From NCBI RefSeq assembly GCF_014649915.1, contig NZ_BMTY01000014.1:383-64382 (forward strand): a stretch of DNA of 64,000 nucleotides. The letters are read 5' to 3'. Position 1 is the first letter of the stretch. Each line of letters opens with the position of its first letter. Source of the DNA: Streptomyces toxytricini (lineage in GTDB: Bacteria; Actinomycetota; Actinomycetes; Streptomycetales; Streptomycetaceae). Below are positions 8,324-16,712 of this stretch, in pieces. Below the pieces are notes generated by a model. It was given only the letters and a program-made list of their open reading frames with translations. It was not told the origin of the DNA and did not search any database. Position numbers and translations under genes: made by a program.

Positions 8324-8826
8324 AAGGCCGTCGGGAAGTGCAGCAGGCCGGTGTCGGCACGAACGACGGCCCCGACGCCCGCCGCTCCCTCCTCGTCTGC
8401 GCCCTCATCGGAGCGTCCGTCATGGCCGCCGCCGACGAGATCGTCTTCCACCAGATCCTCGGCTGGCACCACTTCTACGACCGCTCCACACCCGCGGTCG
8501 GCCTGCTCTCCGACGGCCTGCTGCACACCGCGGAACTGCTCGCCCTCGTCGCCGGCCTCTTCCTCTACGCCGACCTGCGCCGCCGCGGCGCGTTCTCCCG
8601 GCCGGACGCGCGTGCCGGCGCCCTCATCGGCCTCGGCGGCTTCCAGGTGTTCGACGGCATCGTCGACCACAAGCTGCTGCGCGTGCACCAGATCCGCTAC
8701 GGCGTCGACCTCGCCCCGTACGACCTGGCCTGGAACGCCGCCGGCGCGGTACTCCTCCTCGCCGGCTGCGGTCTCGCCCTCCGCGCGCACCGCCGTCGCC
8801 GCGCCGGACGGGAGCAGCACGGGTGA
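8320..8826 (+). CDS. DUF2243 membrane protein
   Basis: This 168-residue protein has four hydrophobic segments and the DUF2243 pattern: a conserved DEIVFHQILGWHHFY region, LLSDGLLHTAELL and FQVFDGIVDHKLLRVHQIR. The recurring His residues facing the membrane could bind metal, which is speculation. In known genomes DUF2243 is often found beside CtaG-type oxidase assembly factors, as here. The GTG at 8320 overlaps the preceding stop, and its own stop overlaps the next GTG. Confidence 0.85.
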   Translation: MKGRREVQQAGVGTNDGPDARRSLLVCALIGASVMAAADEIVFHQILGWHHFYDRSTPAVGLLSDGLLHTAELLALVAGLFLYADLRRRGAFSRPDARAGALIGLGGFQVFDGIVDHKLLRVHQIRYGVDLAPYDLAWNAAGAVLLLAGCGLALRAHRRRRAGREQHG

Positions 8827-9650
8827 CCGGCGCCCACACCCACCCCGACGCGGCCGCCGGTACCGGCGTGTACGCACTCGCTGCTGCGGCTGCCGTGCTC
8901 CTCGCCGCCGCGGCCTACGCGGTCGCCGCCGCCCGCCTCCGGCGGCGAGGCGACGCCTGGCCGCGCCGCCGGGACGCCTCGTTCGCAGCCGGCGCCGCCG
9001 CGCTCGCCTGGGCGGCCCTGGGCCCGCTGCCCGGAGAGCCGTTCACCGCACACGTCTGCCGTCACCTCCTCACCGGAATGGCCGCCCCGCTCCTGCTCGT
9101 CCTCGGCCGCCCGGTGACGCTGCTCCTGCGCGTCCTGCCGCCGGCGCGTGCGCGCCGGGCGCTCACCGCCGCCGGCCGCTCCCGGGCCGCCGCGCTGCCC
9201 GTCCTGCCCCCCGTGGCCGCCCTGGCCGACATCGGCGGGCTGTGGCTGCTCCACCGCACCCCTCTCCTCGCCGCAGCCGGGGAGCGGCCGCTGCTCCACG
9301 CCGCGGTGCACGCCCACATGCTCCTGGCCGGGCTGCTGTTCACCTTCGCCGTCTGCAGGCTGGACCCCGTACGGCGCAGCGGCGGCGGGCTCGGCATCCG
9401 CGGTGGGACGCTGCTCGCCGCCGGGGCCGCGCACGCCGTCCTGGCCAAGGGCCTGTACGCGGTCCCGCCGCCCGGGCTCGCCGTCACCCCCGGCGACCTG
9501 CGCGCCGGCGCGGTGCTGATGTACTACGGCGGCGACGCCGTCGAGATCGGCCTGGCCCTCGTCCTCGCAGTCCAGTGGTACGCCGCCACGGGCCGCACCC
9601 GCCGCCGGGCGCTGCGCCGGCGCGCCGCGGCCGTCCACGGCGCGGCATGA
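8823..9650 (+). CDS. CtaG-like cytochrome c oxidase assembly factor
   Basis: This 275-residue integral membrane protein has about seven transmembrane segments and fits the caa3-type CtaG family of copper-delivery or oxidase assembly factors. Visible features are HVCRHLLTGMAAPLLLVLGRPVTLLLR, split here as HVCRHLLTGM and PLLLVLGRPVTLLLR, and HAHMLLAGLLFTF, with conserved His in or near helices. It overlaps DUF2243 by GTGA. A cytochrome oxidase subunit I gene lies 8 kb away at the left edge, so a shared role in respiration is plausible. Confidence 0.85.
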   Translation: MTGAHTHPDAAAGTGVYALAAAAAVLLAAAAYAVAAARLRRRGDAWPRRRDASFAAGAAALAWAALGPLPGEPFTAHVCRHLLTGMAAPLLLVLGRPVTLLLRVLPPARARRALTAAGRSRAAALPVLPPVAALADIGGLWLLHRTPLLAAAGERPLLHAAVHAHMLLAGLLFTFAVCRLDPVRRSGGGLGIRGGTLLAAGAAHAVLAKGLYAVPPPGLAVTPGDLRAGAVLMYYGGDAVEIGLALVLAVQWYAATGRTRRRALRRRAAAVHGAA

Positions 9651-9802
9651 GTGGCAGCCAGGCGGGCAGAAGCCGTCCGGACCCGTCCGAGGAGCCGCAC
9701 GGTGCCGGTGGCCGTAGCCGCCCCCGGTGCCGCTCGGGCAGGGCCGCCATCGGGCCGGCGGCCCTGCCCCTCCGTGCGTACCTCCTGACGCCCCGCGGCG
9801 AA

Positions 9803-9925
9803 TGGCGGCCCACCCGGAAAGTGGGGCACGCTGGAGGTGGCCCACCGGGTGGCGGCCCACCCGAGACGAACGGCCTGTCGCCCCGGGCCCGGCAGTGCGG
9901 CGGCGGGGCCGGGCGGCCCACCGCG
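9803..9925. repeat. Repeated TGGCGGCCCACCCG element before the PP2C gene
   Basis: TGGCGGCCCACCCG occurs exactly at 9803-9816 and 9850-9863, and a weaker copy GGGCGGCCCACCGCG lies at 9911-9925. All lie in the 290-base leader between ctaG-like and the phosphatase gene. They could be regulator sites or simple repeats. Confidence 0.5.
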
Positions 9926-9940
9926 ACGAGGGGAGCGGCC

Positions 9941-11119
9941 GTGACTGGGAGTGACGCCGTATTCGCCGAGTTGCTGGAGAGTTCGCACCGCGTGGCCGCA
10001 CGCGAAGTCCCCGACCTCGTCGAGGCCGCAGGCAGGCGCCTCGGGCTGACCGGGACGCGCATGTACGTGGCGGACCTCCAGCAGGTCCGGCTCGTCGCGA
10101 TGCCCCAGACCGGTCCTGCAACGGGCGGCCACGCCGACGCCCTCGACATCGATTCCTCGCTCGGCGGCCTCGCCTACCGGACCCGGCAGGTCCAAGTGCC
10201 CCGCGACGGCGGCACCGCCTGGGTGCCGATGATCGACGGCATCGAGCGGGTCGGCGTCATGCAGGCGACCGCGCCCGCGTTCCCCCCGGCCCTGCTGGAC
10301 GCGGGCCGGGCCCTGGCGACGCTGGCGACGCTGGTGCTCATGTCGAAGTCTCCGTACAACGACCTGGTGGTCAAGCGGGAGCGGCTGCGCCCCATGACCG
10401 TCCAGGCGGAGCTGGTGTGGGCGTTCCTGCCGCCGCGGACCATCGGCACCGCCGAGGCCACCTCGTCCGCGGTGCTGGAGCCGGCGTACGACATCGGGGG
10501 CGACGCCTTCGACCACAGTTTCACCGAGGACGGCCTGCACCTGACCCTGCTCGACGCGATGGGCCACGACCTCGCCTCCGGCGGCGCCAGCGCCACCGGC
10601 CTCGCCGCCTGCCGGGCCACGCGGCGCGCCGGAGGCACCCTCCCCGACATCGCCCGCACCATCGACCGCACCCTCGACCAGTGGATCCCCGGCCGCCTGA
10701 TGACCGCCGTCATCGCCCACCTCGACACGGTCGGCGGGCAGTTCACCTGGGTCAACTGCGGCCACCCGCCGCCACTGCTCATCCGCGACGGACACGTCCT
10801 GCCCCGGGTGCTGGAGCGGACCCCGCAGCTGCCGCTCGGGCTGGGCCTCCACAGCGAGGAACCGCCGGCCCTGCACCGGGAACGCCTCCAGCCCGGCGAC
10901 CGTGTGCTCATCCACAGCGACGGCGTCACCGAGGCGCGCGGTCCCGACGGCAGTTTCTTCGGCGAGGAGCGCCTGGCCGACACCGTCATCCGCTCCACCG
11001 CGGCCGGTGACACCGCCCCCGAGGCGCTGCGCCGGCTGATCCAGTTCGTGCGCGGGCACCAGGAGCACAAGCTGCGCGACGACGCCACGATCCTGCTGGT
11101 CGAGTGGCACCCGGGCTGA
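9941..11119 (+). CDS. PP2C/SpoIIE-type protein serine/threonine phosphatase
   Basis: This 392-residue protein has an N-terminal domain of about 150 residues of uncertain fold and a C-terminal SpoIIE/RsbU-type phosphatase domain. Metal-binding positions are visible in YDIGGDAFDHS, LDAMGHD, HSDGVTEARG and DDATILLVEW. Such enzymes dephosphorylate anti-sigma antagonists and so control alternative sigma factors. No membrane segment is seen. The GTG at 9941 has GGGGAGC upstream. No sigma factor partner lies adjacent, although the AraC-STAS fusion at 3.2 kb carries a STAS-like domain. Confidence 0.88.
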   Translation: MTGSDAVFAELLESSHRVAAREVPDLVEAAGRRLGLTGTRMYVADLQQVRLVAMPQTGPATGGHADALDIDSSLGGLAYRTRQVQVPRDGGTAWVPMIDGIERVGVMQATAPAFPPALLDAGRALATLATLVLMSKSPYNDLVVKRERLRPMTVQAELVWAFLPPRTIGTAEATSSAVLEPAYDIGGDAFDHSFTEDGLHLTLLDAMGHDLASGGASATGLAACRATRRAGGTLPDIARTIDRTLDQWIPGRLMTAVIAHLDTVGGQFTWVNCGHPPPLLIRDGHVLPRVLERTPQLPLGLGLHSEEPPALHRERLQPGDRVLIHSDGVTEARGPDGSFFGEERLADTVIRSTAAGDTAPEALRRLIQFVRGHQEHKLRDDATILLVEWHPG

Positions 11120-11177
11120 CGACGCCCGCCGCGCCCGGCCCGCGGCGCCCGGCGCACCGGCGCGTACCCTCGGACGG

Positions 11178-12134
11178 GTGTCGTCAACCCGTCTGAACCG
11201 CGTCGCCGTCCTCGTCCTCGAAGGAGCGAAACCGCTCGACGTCGGCATCCCCGCCCAGGTCTTCACCACCCGCGCGAGCATGCCGTACGAGGTGCGGGTG
11301 TGCGGTGCGGCCCCCGGCCTCGTCACGGGCGGCGACGGCCTGTCGTACCACGTGAACCACGGGCTCGACGCGCTGGCCTGGGCCGACATCGTGTTCGTCC
11401 CCGGCTACCGCTTCCCCGACCGCGACGACCCGCCCCAGGCCGTCCTCGCCGCCCTGACCGCCGCCCACGAGCGGGGCGCCCGGCTCGCCGCCATCTCGAC
11501 GGGCGCCTTCGCGCTGGCCGCGACGGGCCTCCTCGACGGCAAGCGCGCCACCACGCACTGGCACTACGCGCGGGCGCTCGCCGCCAAACACCCGCGGATC
11601 CGGCTCGACGAGAACGTCCTGTTCGTCGACGAGGGCAGCGTGCTCACCTCCGCGGGCGCCGCGTCGGGCATCGACCTGTGCCTGCACATCCTGCGCGGCG
11701 ACCTCGGGGTCGCCGCGTCCAACCACGCGGCCCGCCGCCTGGTCGCGGCCCCCTACCGCAGCGGAGGCCAGGCGCAGTACCTGCCGCGCAGCGTGCCCGA
11801 ACCCCTCGGGGAGCGGTTCGCCGCCACCCGCGAGTGGGCGCTGCGCCGACTGGCCGAGCCGCTGACCCTGGAGGCGCTGGCCGAGCACGCGGCGGTCTCC
11901 TCCCGGACGTTCTCGCGTCGCTTCGCCGACGACACCGGCTACACGCCCATGCAGTGGATCATGCGGGCGCGCATCGACAGGGCCCGTGAGCTGCTGGAGC
12001 GCTCGGAGCGCAGCGTCGAGCAGATCGCCGCGGACGTCGGCCTCGGCACCGGCGCGAACCTGCGGCTGCACTTCCAGCGGATCCTCGGCACGACCCCCAC
12101 CGAGTACCGGCGCACGTTCACCCGCGGCGAGTAG
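11178..12134 (+). CDS. GlxA-type regulator (DJ-1/PfpI plus AraC HTH)
   Basis: This 318-residue protein has a DJ-1/PfpI-like amidotransferase fold at about residues 5-190 and an AraC-type HTH at about 215-315 (LEALAEHAAVSSRTFSRRF and IAADVGLGTGANLRLHFQ). At the nucleophile elbow it reads AISTGAFALAATGLLDG, with Ser where many relatives have Cys, so it should be a ligand sensor and not a protease. It lies 120 bases upstream of a glyceraldehyde-3-phosphate dehydrogenase gene and may control it, which is inference. Confidence 0.88.
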   Translation: MSSTRLNRVAVLVLEGAKPLDVGIPAQVFTTRASMPYEVRVCGAAPGLVTGGDGLSYHVNHGLDALAWADIVFVPGYRFPDRDDPPQAVLAALTAAHERGARLAAISTGAFALAATGLLDGKRATTHWHYARALAAKHPRIRLDENVLFVDEGSVLTSAGAASGIDLCLHILRGDLGVAASNHAARRLVAAPYRSGGQAQYLPRSVPEPLGERFAATREWALRRLAEPLTLEALAEHAAVSSRTFSRRFADDTGYTPMQWIMRARIDRARELLERSERSVEQIAADVGLGTGANLRLHFQRILGTTPTEYRRTFTRGE

Positions 12135-12180
12135 CGAGCGGCTGCAAGCCCCCGCTCGACTGGCGAGATCCTTTTGAACC

Positions 12181-12196
12181 GTGGCGATCACGCCAC
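12181..12196. promoter_or_regulatory. Inverted repeat upstream of gap
   Basis: GTGGCG-ATCA-CGCCAC is a perfect 6-4-6 inverted repeat about 60 bases before the gap start codon and just after the GlxA-type regulator gene. It may be an operator; its binding protein is unknown. Confidence 0.45.
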
Positions 12197-12253
12197 TGTC
12201 CCCGCCGGGGCGCGGCGGGCGAATCTGTAGCCGAACAGAAGGGGACACCGCTC

Positions 12254-13249
12254 ATGACTCGCATCGCCATCAACGGGTTCGGCCGCATCGGACGCAACGT
12301 GCTGCGCGCGCTGCTCGAACGCAACACCGACCTCGAGGTCGTCGCCGTGAACGACCTCTCCGAGCCGGCCACCCTCGCGCGGCTGCTCGCGTTCGACTCC
12401 ACGGCCGGCCGCCTGGGCCGCCCGGTCACCGTCGACGGCGACGTCCTGGTCGTCGACGGCCGCCGCATCAAGGTCCTCGCCGAGCGCGAGCCGGAGCAGC
12501 TCCCCTGGGCGGAGCTCGGCGTCGACATCGTGCTGGAGGCGACCGGCCGCTTCACGTCCGCCTCCGCGGCCTCCGCCCACATCAAGGCCGGGGCGAAGAA
12601 GGTCCTGGTCAGCGCCCCGTCGGACGGCGCGGACGTCACCCTCGCCTACGGCGTGAACACCTCCGCCTACGACCCGGCCGTGCACACGATCGTCTCGAAC
12701 GCTTCCTGCACCACGAACGCGCTCGCGCCGCTCGCCGCCGTCCTCGACGACCTCGCGGGCATCGAGCACGGCTTCATGACGACGGTGCACGCCTACACGC
12801 AGGAGCAGAACCTGCAGGACGGCCCCCACCGCGACCCCCGCCGCGCCCGCGCCGCCGGCGTCAACATCGTGCCCACCACGACGGGTGCCGCCAAGGCGAT
12901 CGGCCTCGTCCTGCCGAACCTCGACGGCAAGCTGTCCGGCGACTCGATCCGCGTCCCGGTCCCGGTCGGCTCGATCGTGGAGCTGAACACCACCGTGTCG
13001 CGCGACGTGACCCGCGAGGACGTCCTCGCGGCGTACCGCGCCGCCGCCGAGGGCCCCCTCGCCGGCGTGCTGGAGTACTCCGAGGACCCGCTGGTCTCCG
13101 CCGACATCGTCGGCAACCCCGCCTCCTCGATCTTCGACTCGGCGCTCACCCGCGTCGACGGCCGCCACGTCAAGGTGGTCGCCTGGTACGACAACGAGTG
13201 GGGCTTCTCGAACCGCGTGATCGACACCCTCACGCTCCTCGCCGGCTGA
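12254..13249 (+). CDS. gap: Glyceraldehyde-3-phosphate dehydrogenase, type I
   Basis: This 331-residue enzyme oxidises glyceraldehyde 3-phosphate to 1,3-bisphosphoglycerate with NAD+ in glycolysis. It shows the Rossmann motif INGFGRIGRNVLR at the N-terminus, the catalytic SNASCTTN with its Cys near residue 154, the catalytic His in TTVHAYT, and the C-terminal WYDNEWGFSNRV. Length is normal. GAAGGGGA precedes the ATG. Streptomycetes usually carry more than one gap gene; which isozyme this is cannot be told from the window. A strong terminator follows. Confidence 0.97.
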   Translation: MTRIAINGFGRIGRNVLRALLERNTDLEVVAVNDLSEPATLARLLAFDSTAGRLGRPVTVDGDVLVVDGRRIKVLAEREPEQLPWAELGVDIVLEATGRFTSASAASAHIKAGAKKVLVSAPSDGADVTLAYGVNTSAYDPAVHTIVSNASCTTNALAPLAAVLDDLAGIEHGFMTTVHAYTQEQNLQDGPHRDPRRARAAGVNIVPTTTGAAKAIGLVLPNLDGKLSGDSIRVPVPVGSIVELNTTVSRDVTREDVLAAYRAAAEGPLAGVLEYSEDPLVSADIVGNPASSIFDSALTRVDGRHVKVVAWYDNEWGFSNRVIDTLTLLAG

Positions 13250-13270
13250 CCCTCCCCGCGTGTCAGCACG

Positions 13271-13302
13271 CTCCGGCCGCCCGGTCTCCCGGGCGGCCGG
13301 AG
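13271..13302. terminator. Bidirectional terminator after gap
   Basis: A 14-base perfect stem (13271-13284 with 13289-13302) with a TCTC loop lies between the convergent gap and AraC genes. TTTCG follows on the plus strand. Confidence 0.85.
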
Positions 13303-13358
13303 CCGTTTCGCGTGCGGCCGTGCGGCGTACGCGCCCCCTGGAGCGGGAGCGCTCCGCC

Positions 13359-14414
13359 TCAGGGCAGGACGGCGCCCGGGCATCCGCGGGCCGCGCTGCG
13401 CAGGGCCGCCGGCGTGGTGCCGTACCAGCGCTGCACCGCGCGGCGCAGCGCGCGGGCGTCGGCGTAGCCGCTGCGGGCGGCGATCGCGTCCATGCCGAGG
13501 TCGGTGGTGTGGAGCAGCCGGGTGATCCGGTCCCGGCGCAGCGTCTCCAGTTCGCCGTTCCAGGTGGTGCCGTGCTCGTCGAGGCGCCGCTGGAGGGTGC
13601 GGGTGCTGACGGCCATCCGCCGCGCCACCCCCGCGAGGGACGGGCCTGCCCCGTCGTTCGCCGAAGCCAGCGCCGTACGGAACAGGTCCAGCCAGTCGTG
13701 CAGGGGGATCGCGGAGGCGAGGGTCTGCTCGGCGTGCCGGCGGAGCACCGCGGAGAGGCCGGGCTGGGCGTGGGGCGTCGGCGCCGTGAGGTCGGAGGCG
13801 AGGAAGGTGATCGAGCTGGCCGGGGCCTCGAAGTCGATGGCGCGGGTGCCGTACAGCTCGATGAGCGCGTCGTGCCGGCGGGGGGCCTCGGCAGCCAGGG
13901 TCACGCGGACCGGGACGAGTCGGCGCCGTGCGGCGTCGCCCAGGCGCTGCCGGTAGAGGCCCAGGGCGTAGCCGCGGACCGCGCAGGCGGCATCGTGGCC
14001 GATGTCGGCGTGGTTCACGTGACTGATCGTCACCTGCTCGCCGTCCTCCGTGACGCGGAGGGTGTCCGTGCTGGTGTCGGCGACGACGGCCAGGTGCGCG
14101 GCGGCGTCCCGGATGCCTTCGAGCGGGGTGGGCGCCGAGGTGATCAGGTAGTCCCACACGCCGAACGTCCCGACGGCCGACTGCTGCGCCAGCAGCAGGG
14201 ACAGCTCCGGCCACGACACATGAGCCGTCGACAGCTCCGCGATCCGGTTGCTCGTGGCCGCGGGCGTCCGGCACAGGTCGTCGTGGAGGTGCTCCGCCGC
14301 CACACCGAGGAGGTGGCCGTATCCGGCTCGGGGGACGCCGAGCAGGGACGCGACGTTGACGCTGAGTCGGGTGAGGGCGGAGGAGGTCGTCCCCGGATGC
14401 GCATGCGAAACCAC
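13359..14414 (-). CDS. AraC-family transcriptional regulator
   Basis: This 351-residue protein resembles the OruR/arabinose-binding-domain type of AraC regulator: a large N-terminal domain (about residues 20-215) and a C-terminal HTH (SLAGVARRMAVSTRTLQRRL and IAARSGYADARALRRAVQRW). The GTG at 14414 gives the usual family length, but no strong ribosome binding site is visible, so the start is uncertain. No obvious target operon is adjacent: gap is convergent and the upstream neighbour is a small secreted protein. Confidence 0.82.
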   Translation of the reverse strand: MVSHAHPGTTSSALTRLSVNVASLLGVPRAGYGHLLGVAAEHLHDDLCRTPAATSNRIAELSTAHVSWPELSLLLAQQSAVGTFGVWDYLITSAPTPLEGIRDAAAHLAVVADTSTDTLRVTEDGEQVTISHVNHADIGHDAACAVRGYALGLYRQRLGDAARRRLVPVRVTLAAEAPRRHDALIELYGTRAIDFEAPASSITFLASDLTAPTPHAQPGLSAVLRRHAEQTLASAIPLHDWLDLFRTALASANDGAGPSLAGVARRMAVSTRTLQRRLDEHGTTWNGELETLRRDRITRLLHTTDLGMDAIAARSGYADARALRRAVQRWYGTTPAALRSAARGCPGAVLP

Positions 14415-14647
14415 AGGGCGTGAGCATAGGGCAGGTCCCGGCACAAGCCCTTCGCGGAGTCCGGCGCGGGATGCCCCCCTCGTGGCGCCCGCGGTCCCCC
14501 GGTGGCGCGCCGGGTCCCCCCGGTGGCGGGAAGTGCCCCTGGGCCGGCCGCGGGGCCCGGCAGAGGATGGGGGTACGACCGCGGGGCCGCGACCGGGACG
14601 GGGGTCCAGTCGCGGCCGCGCGCCCTCGCCTGATCCGCCGGACAGTC

Positions 14648-15025
14648 CTAGAGGACGGCGACCGTGAAGGCGTTGTCGACGTAGCTGCCGTTCAGGTCGT
14701 ACGTGTACACGGTCACGGAGTTGTTGCCGCAGACGGCGTTCGGAGCGGTGCTGAAGCTGCGGCGGTTGGAGTTGGGCAGCTCGACTTGGACGATGCTGAA
14801 CGCCAGGTTCACCTGGTCGCCCACGTTGACGCAGTAGCGGCCGCGGTCGATGTGCCGCACCCAGTCGATGTTCTTCGCCCGCCTCAGCACCCCGGAGGGG
14901 CTCACGTCGGCCGCGGCCTGGACGTACGGCGACGTGATCGGAGCCGGGTCCGCCGCGGCGGCGGGCGCGGCGAGCGCCCCGGTCAGTGCGGCGGCGGCGA
15001 GGACGACGGGAACAGGTCGGCGCAT
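14648..15025 (-). CDS. Small secreted protein of unknown function
   Basis: This 125-residue protein begins with a clear Sec signal peptide: MRRP, a hydrophobic Ala/Leu stretch, and a likely cleavage after APAAA near residue 24. The mature part is about 100 residues with two Cys residues (GRYCVNVGD and NAVCGNNS) that could form a disulphide, and beta-rich text toward the C-terminus. I do not recognise a family. The ATG at 15025 is the natural start. Confidence 0.72.
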   Translation of the reverse strand: MRRPVPVVLAAAALTGALAAPAAAADPAPITSPYVQAAADVSPSGVLRRAKNIDWVRHIDRGRYCVNVGDQVNLAFSIVQVELPNSNRRSFSTAPNAVCGNNSVTVYTYDLNGSYVDNAFTVAVL

Positions 15026-15216
15026 GGTTCACACTCCCCGGCGGACGGCGGCCCACGGCGAGCCGCCTGTGGTTCCCCACCCTCCCCGACCTGTGCAGGG
15101 CGTGCGGCCGAAACGCCGGGCGGTGCTCGGCCACCCGTGACGGAACGTCACCCGGTCGGCCGCGCCCGCGAGGCCGGGCGGTCCGGCGGCCCGGGGCGGC
15201 CGCGCCCGGGGCCCCG

Positions 15217-15576
15217 TCAGAAGCGGCCCAGCGGCGCGTCGCCCCAGTAGCCGCCGACCTCCCGGTGGTGGTCGGCGCTGCCCAGGTGCTTCTCCCGGAC
15301 GAACTCCGGCGCGTCCTTGACCTGCTCCCTGGTCCGGTCGACGTAGATCTTCCGCTCGTTGGCGTCGATGCGGGTGATCGTCCCGGCGGGCAGCAGCACC
15401 TGCCGACCGAAGATCCAGGGCCCGGTGTCGACGACGATCCAGGAGGCGTCGGCCTCGTCCGAGTGCTTGTCGACCTTGCCGATGCTGCCGTCGACGGCCT
15501 CCACCTTGTACCCCGTCAGGTCGACGCCCTCCAGGCGGCCGACGGTGAGGCGGTAGACCCAGATGTTCCCGGTCAT
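15217..15576 (-). CDS. PRC-barrel domain protein
   Basis: This 119-residue protein matches the PRC-barrel pattern: LEGVDLTGYKVEAVDGSIGKV followed by SWIVVDTGPWIFGRQVLLPA (each quoted in part) and an IDANERKIYVDRT strand. PRC barrels are small beta-barrel modules found in RNA-processing, photosynthetic and stress proteins; the role of free-standing actinobacterial ones is unknown. AAAGGAA precedes the ATG. It lies 56 bases downstream of a possible tiny membrane protein gene. Confidence 0.85.
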   Translation of the reverse strand: MTGNIWVYRLTVGRLEGVDLTGYKVEAVDGSIGKVDKHSDEADASWIVVDTGPWIFGRQVLLPAGTITRIDANERKIYVDRTREQVKDAPEFVREKHLGSADHHREVGGYWGDAPLGRF

Positions 15577-15632
15577 GGGCTTCGGTTCCTTTCTCGGCGG
15601 TTCTCGGGATGCGGCGGCCGGGCCGGAGCGGC

Positions 15633-15758
15633 TCAGCGGCCCCCGGCCAGGCTGTGGATGAGCACGCCCAACGCGAAGGCGAGCAGCAGCAGATGGAGCC
15701 AGACCGGCCCCGGCGGGGCCGGTTCGGCGGCCAGTAACGAGAGCTGGTTTCCTGTCAT
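15633..15758 (-). CDS. Possible 41-residue single-pass membrane protein
   Basis: The frame reads MTGNQLSLLAAEPAPPGP followed by a hydrophobic helix WLHLLLLAFALGVLIHSLAGG. It begins with the same MTGN as the PRC-barrel gene downstream and is on the same strand. The ribosome binding site is weak (GGCGAG). Support comes only from the well-formed helix and operon-like placement. Confidence 0.4.
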   Translation of the reverse strand: MTGNQLSLLAAEPAPPGPVWLHLLLLAFALGVLIHSLAGGR

Positions 15759-15921
15759 GCCCGCTCGCCTGCCCCCGCACGGCCGATTGACGCACCCTTC
15801 TTCCGCCGCAGCGCCGTCGCGCCGCCCCGCGGCCCTACGCTGGCCCGGCACGGTGCCGGCCGGCGCCCTGCGCCGCGCGCCGCACCGCCCACGACGGCAC
15901 CCGGCGAAAGGACGACCCGAC

Positions 15922-16680
15922 ATGGACGACCGCGCATGGCGGGAGCTCGACCCCTCCCACCCCCGCTACCGGCAGGTCTTCCGCACCTACCTCGCGCACA
16001 CCGACGAGAAGGAACGCCAACGGGACCACCTCCTCGACGTGGTGGACGGCCTGCCCCGCCGGGACGTCTTCGTGGACGCCGGGGCCGGCACGGGCTACTT
16101 CACCGCCGCCCTCGCCCCCCGCTTCCGCAGGACCGTCGCCGTCGAACCCGACCCCGCCCTGCGCGGCGAACTGAGCGCCGCCTGCCCAGGAGCGGAGGTC
16201 CTCCCGGTGCCGATCTCCGCCGCGGCCGTCCCCGAGCCCGCCGACCTCGTGCTGTGCTCGCACGTCCTCTATTACATCCCCGAGGCCGAATGGCCCGGGC
16301 ACCTCGCCGCCCTGCTGTCCTGGGTGCGCCCCGGCGGGGAGCTCGTCCTCGTCCTCCAGCACCCGGGCAGCGACTGCGTGGCCATGGCCCGCCACTTCGG
16401 CATCCGCACGCCCGTCCTGGACGGGGCCGCGGCCCTGCTGGACGACGCGGCGGCGGGCCGGCCGTACACCGCGCGGCGCCACGTCCAGCCGGCGTCCCTG
16501 CGGCTCCCGGACCTCGCCACCGCCCTGGAGGCCAGCGAACTCGTCGTCGGCCCGCTCGACTCGCCGGATGCGCGGGACACCGTCGCCGCCTACCTGCGCG
16601 AGCACGGCGCAGTGGAGCCTTCCGGTGGCTTCGCCCTCAGCTGCGACCAGGAGTTCCTGCACGTCAGGTGCGACGGCTGA
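15922..16680 (+). CDS. Class I SAM-dependent methyltransferase
   Basis: This 252-residue protein has the SAM-binding motif VFVDAGAGTGYFTAAL near residue 50, the acidic VAVEPDP at the end of the second strand and DLVLCSHVLYYIPEAEW for motif IV. The substrate cannot be inferred. AAAGGA precedes the ATG. It is convergent with the metal ATPase gene, with 32 bases between stops. Confidence 0.85.
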   Translation: MDDRAWRELDPSHPRYRQVFRTYLAHTDEKERQRDHLLDVVDGLPRRDVFVDAGAGTGYFTAALAPRFRRTVAVEPDPALRGELSAACPGAEVLPVPISAAAVPEPADLVLCSHVLYYIPEAEWPGHLAALLSWVRPGGELVLVLQHPGSDCVAMARHFGIRTPVLDGAAALLDDAAAGRPYTARRHVQPASLRLPDLATALEASELVVGPLDSPDARDTVAAYLREHGAVEPSGGFALSCDQEFLHVRCDG

Positions 16681-16712
16681 CCGGTGCTCCGCCCCCGGCG
16701 CCCTGTCCGGGC

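Noticed and set aside
10417..11010. Alternative plus-strand frame inside the PP2C gene
   Set aside because: Composition is His/Arg/Pro-rich and it lacks any motif; the PP2C frame holds all metal-binding motifs.
13359..15134. Longer N-terminal extension of the AraC gene to 15134
   Set aside because: The extension runs through the secreted-protein gene in another frame and has no domain; the start at 14414 gives normal family length.
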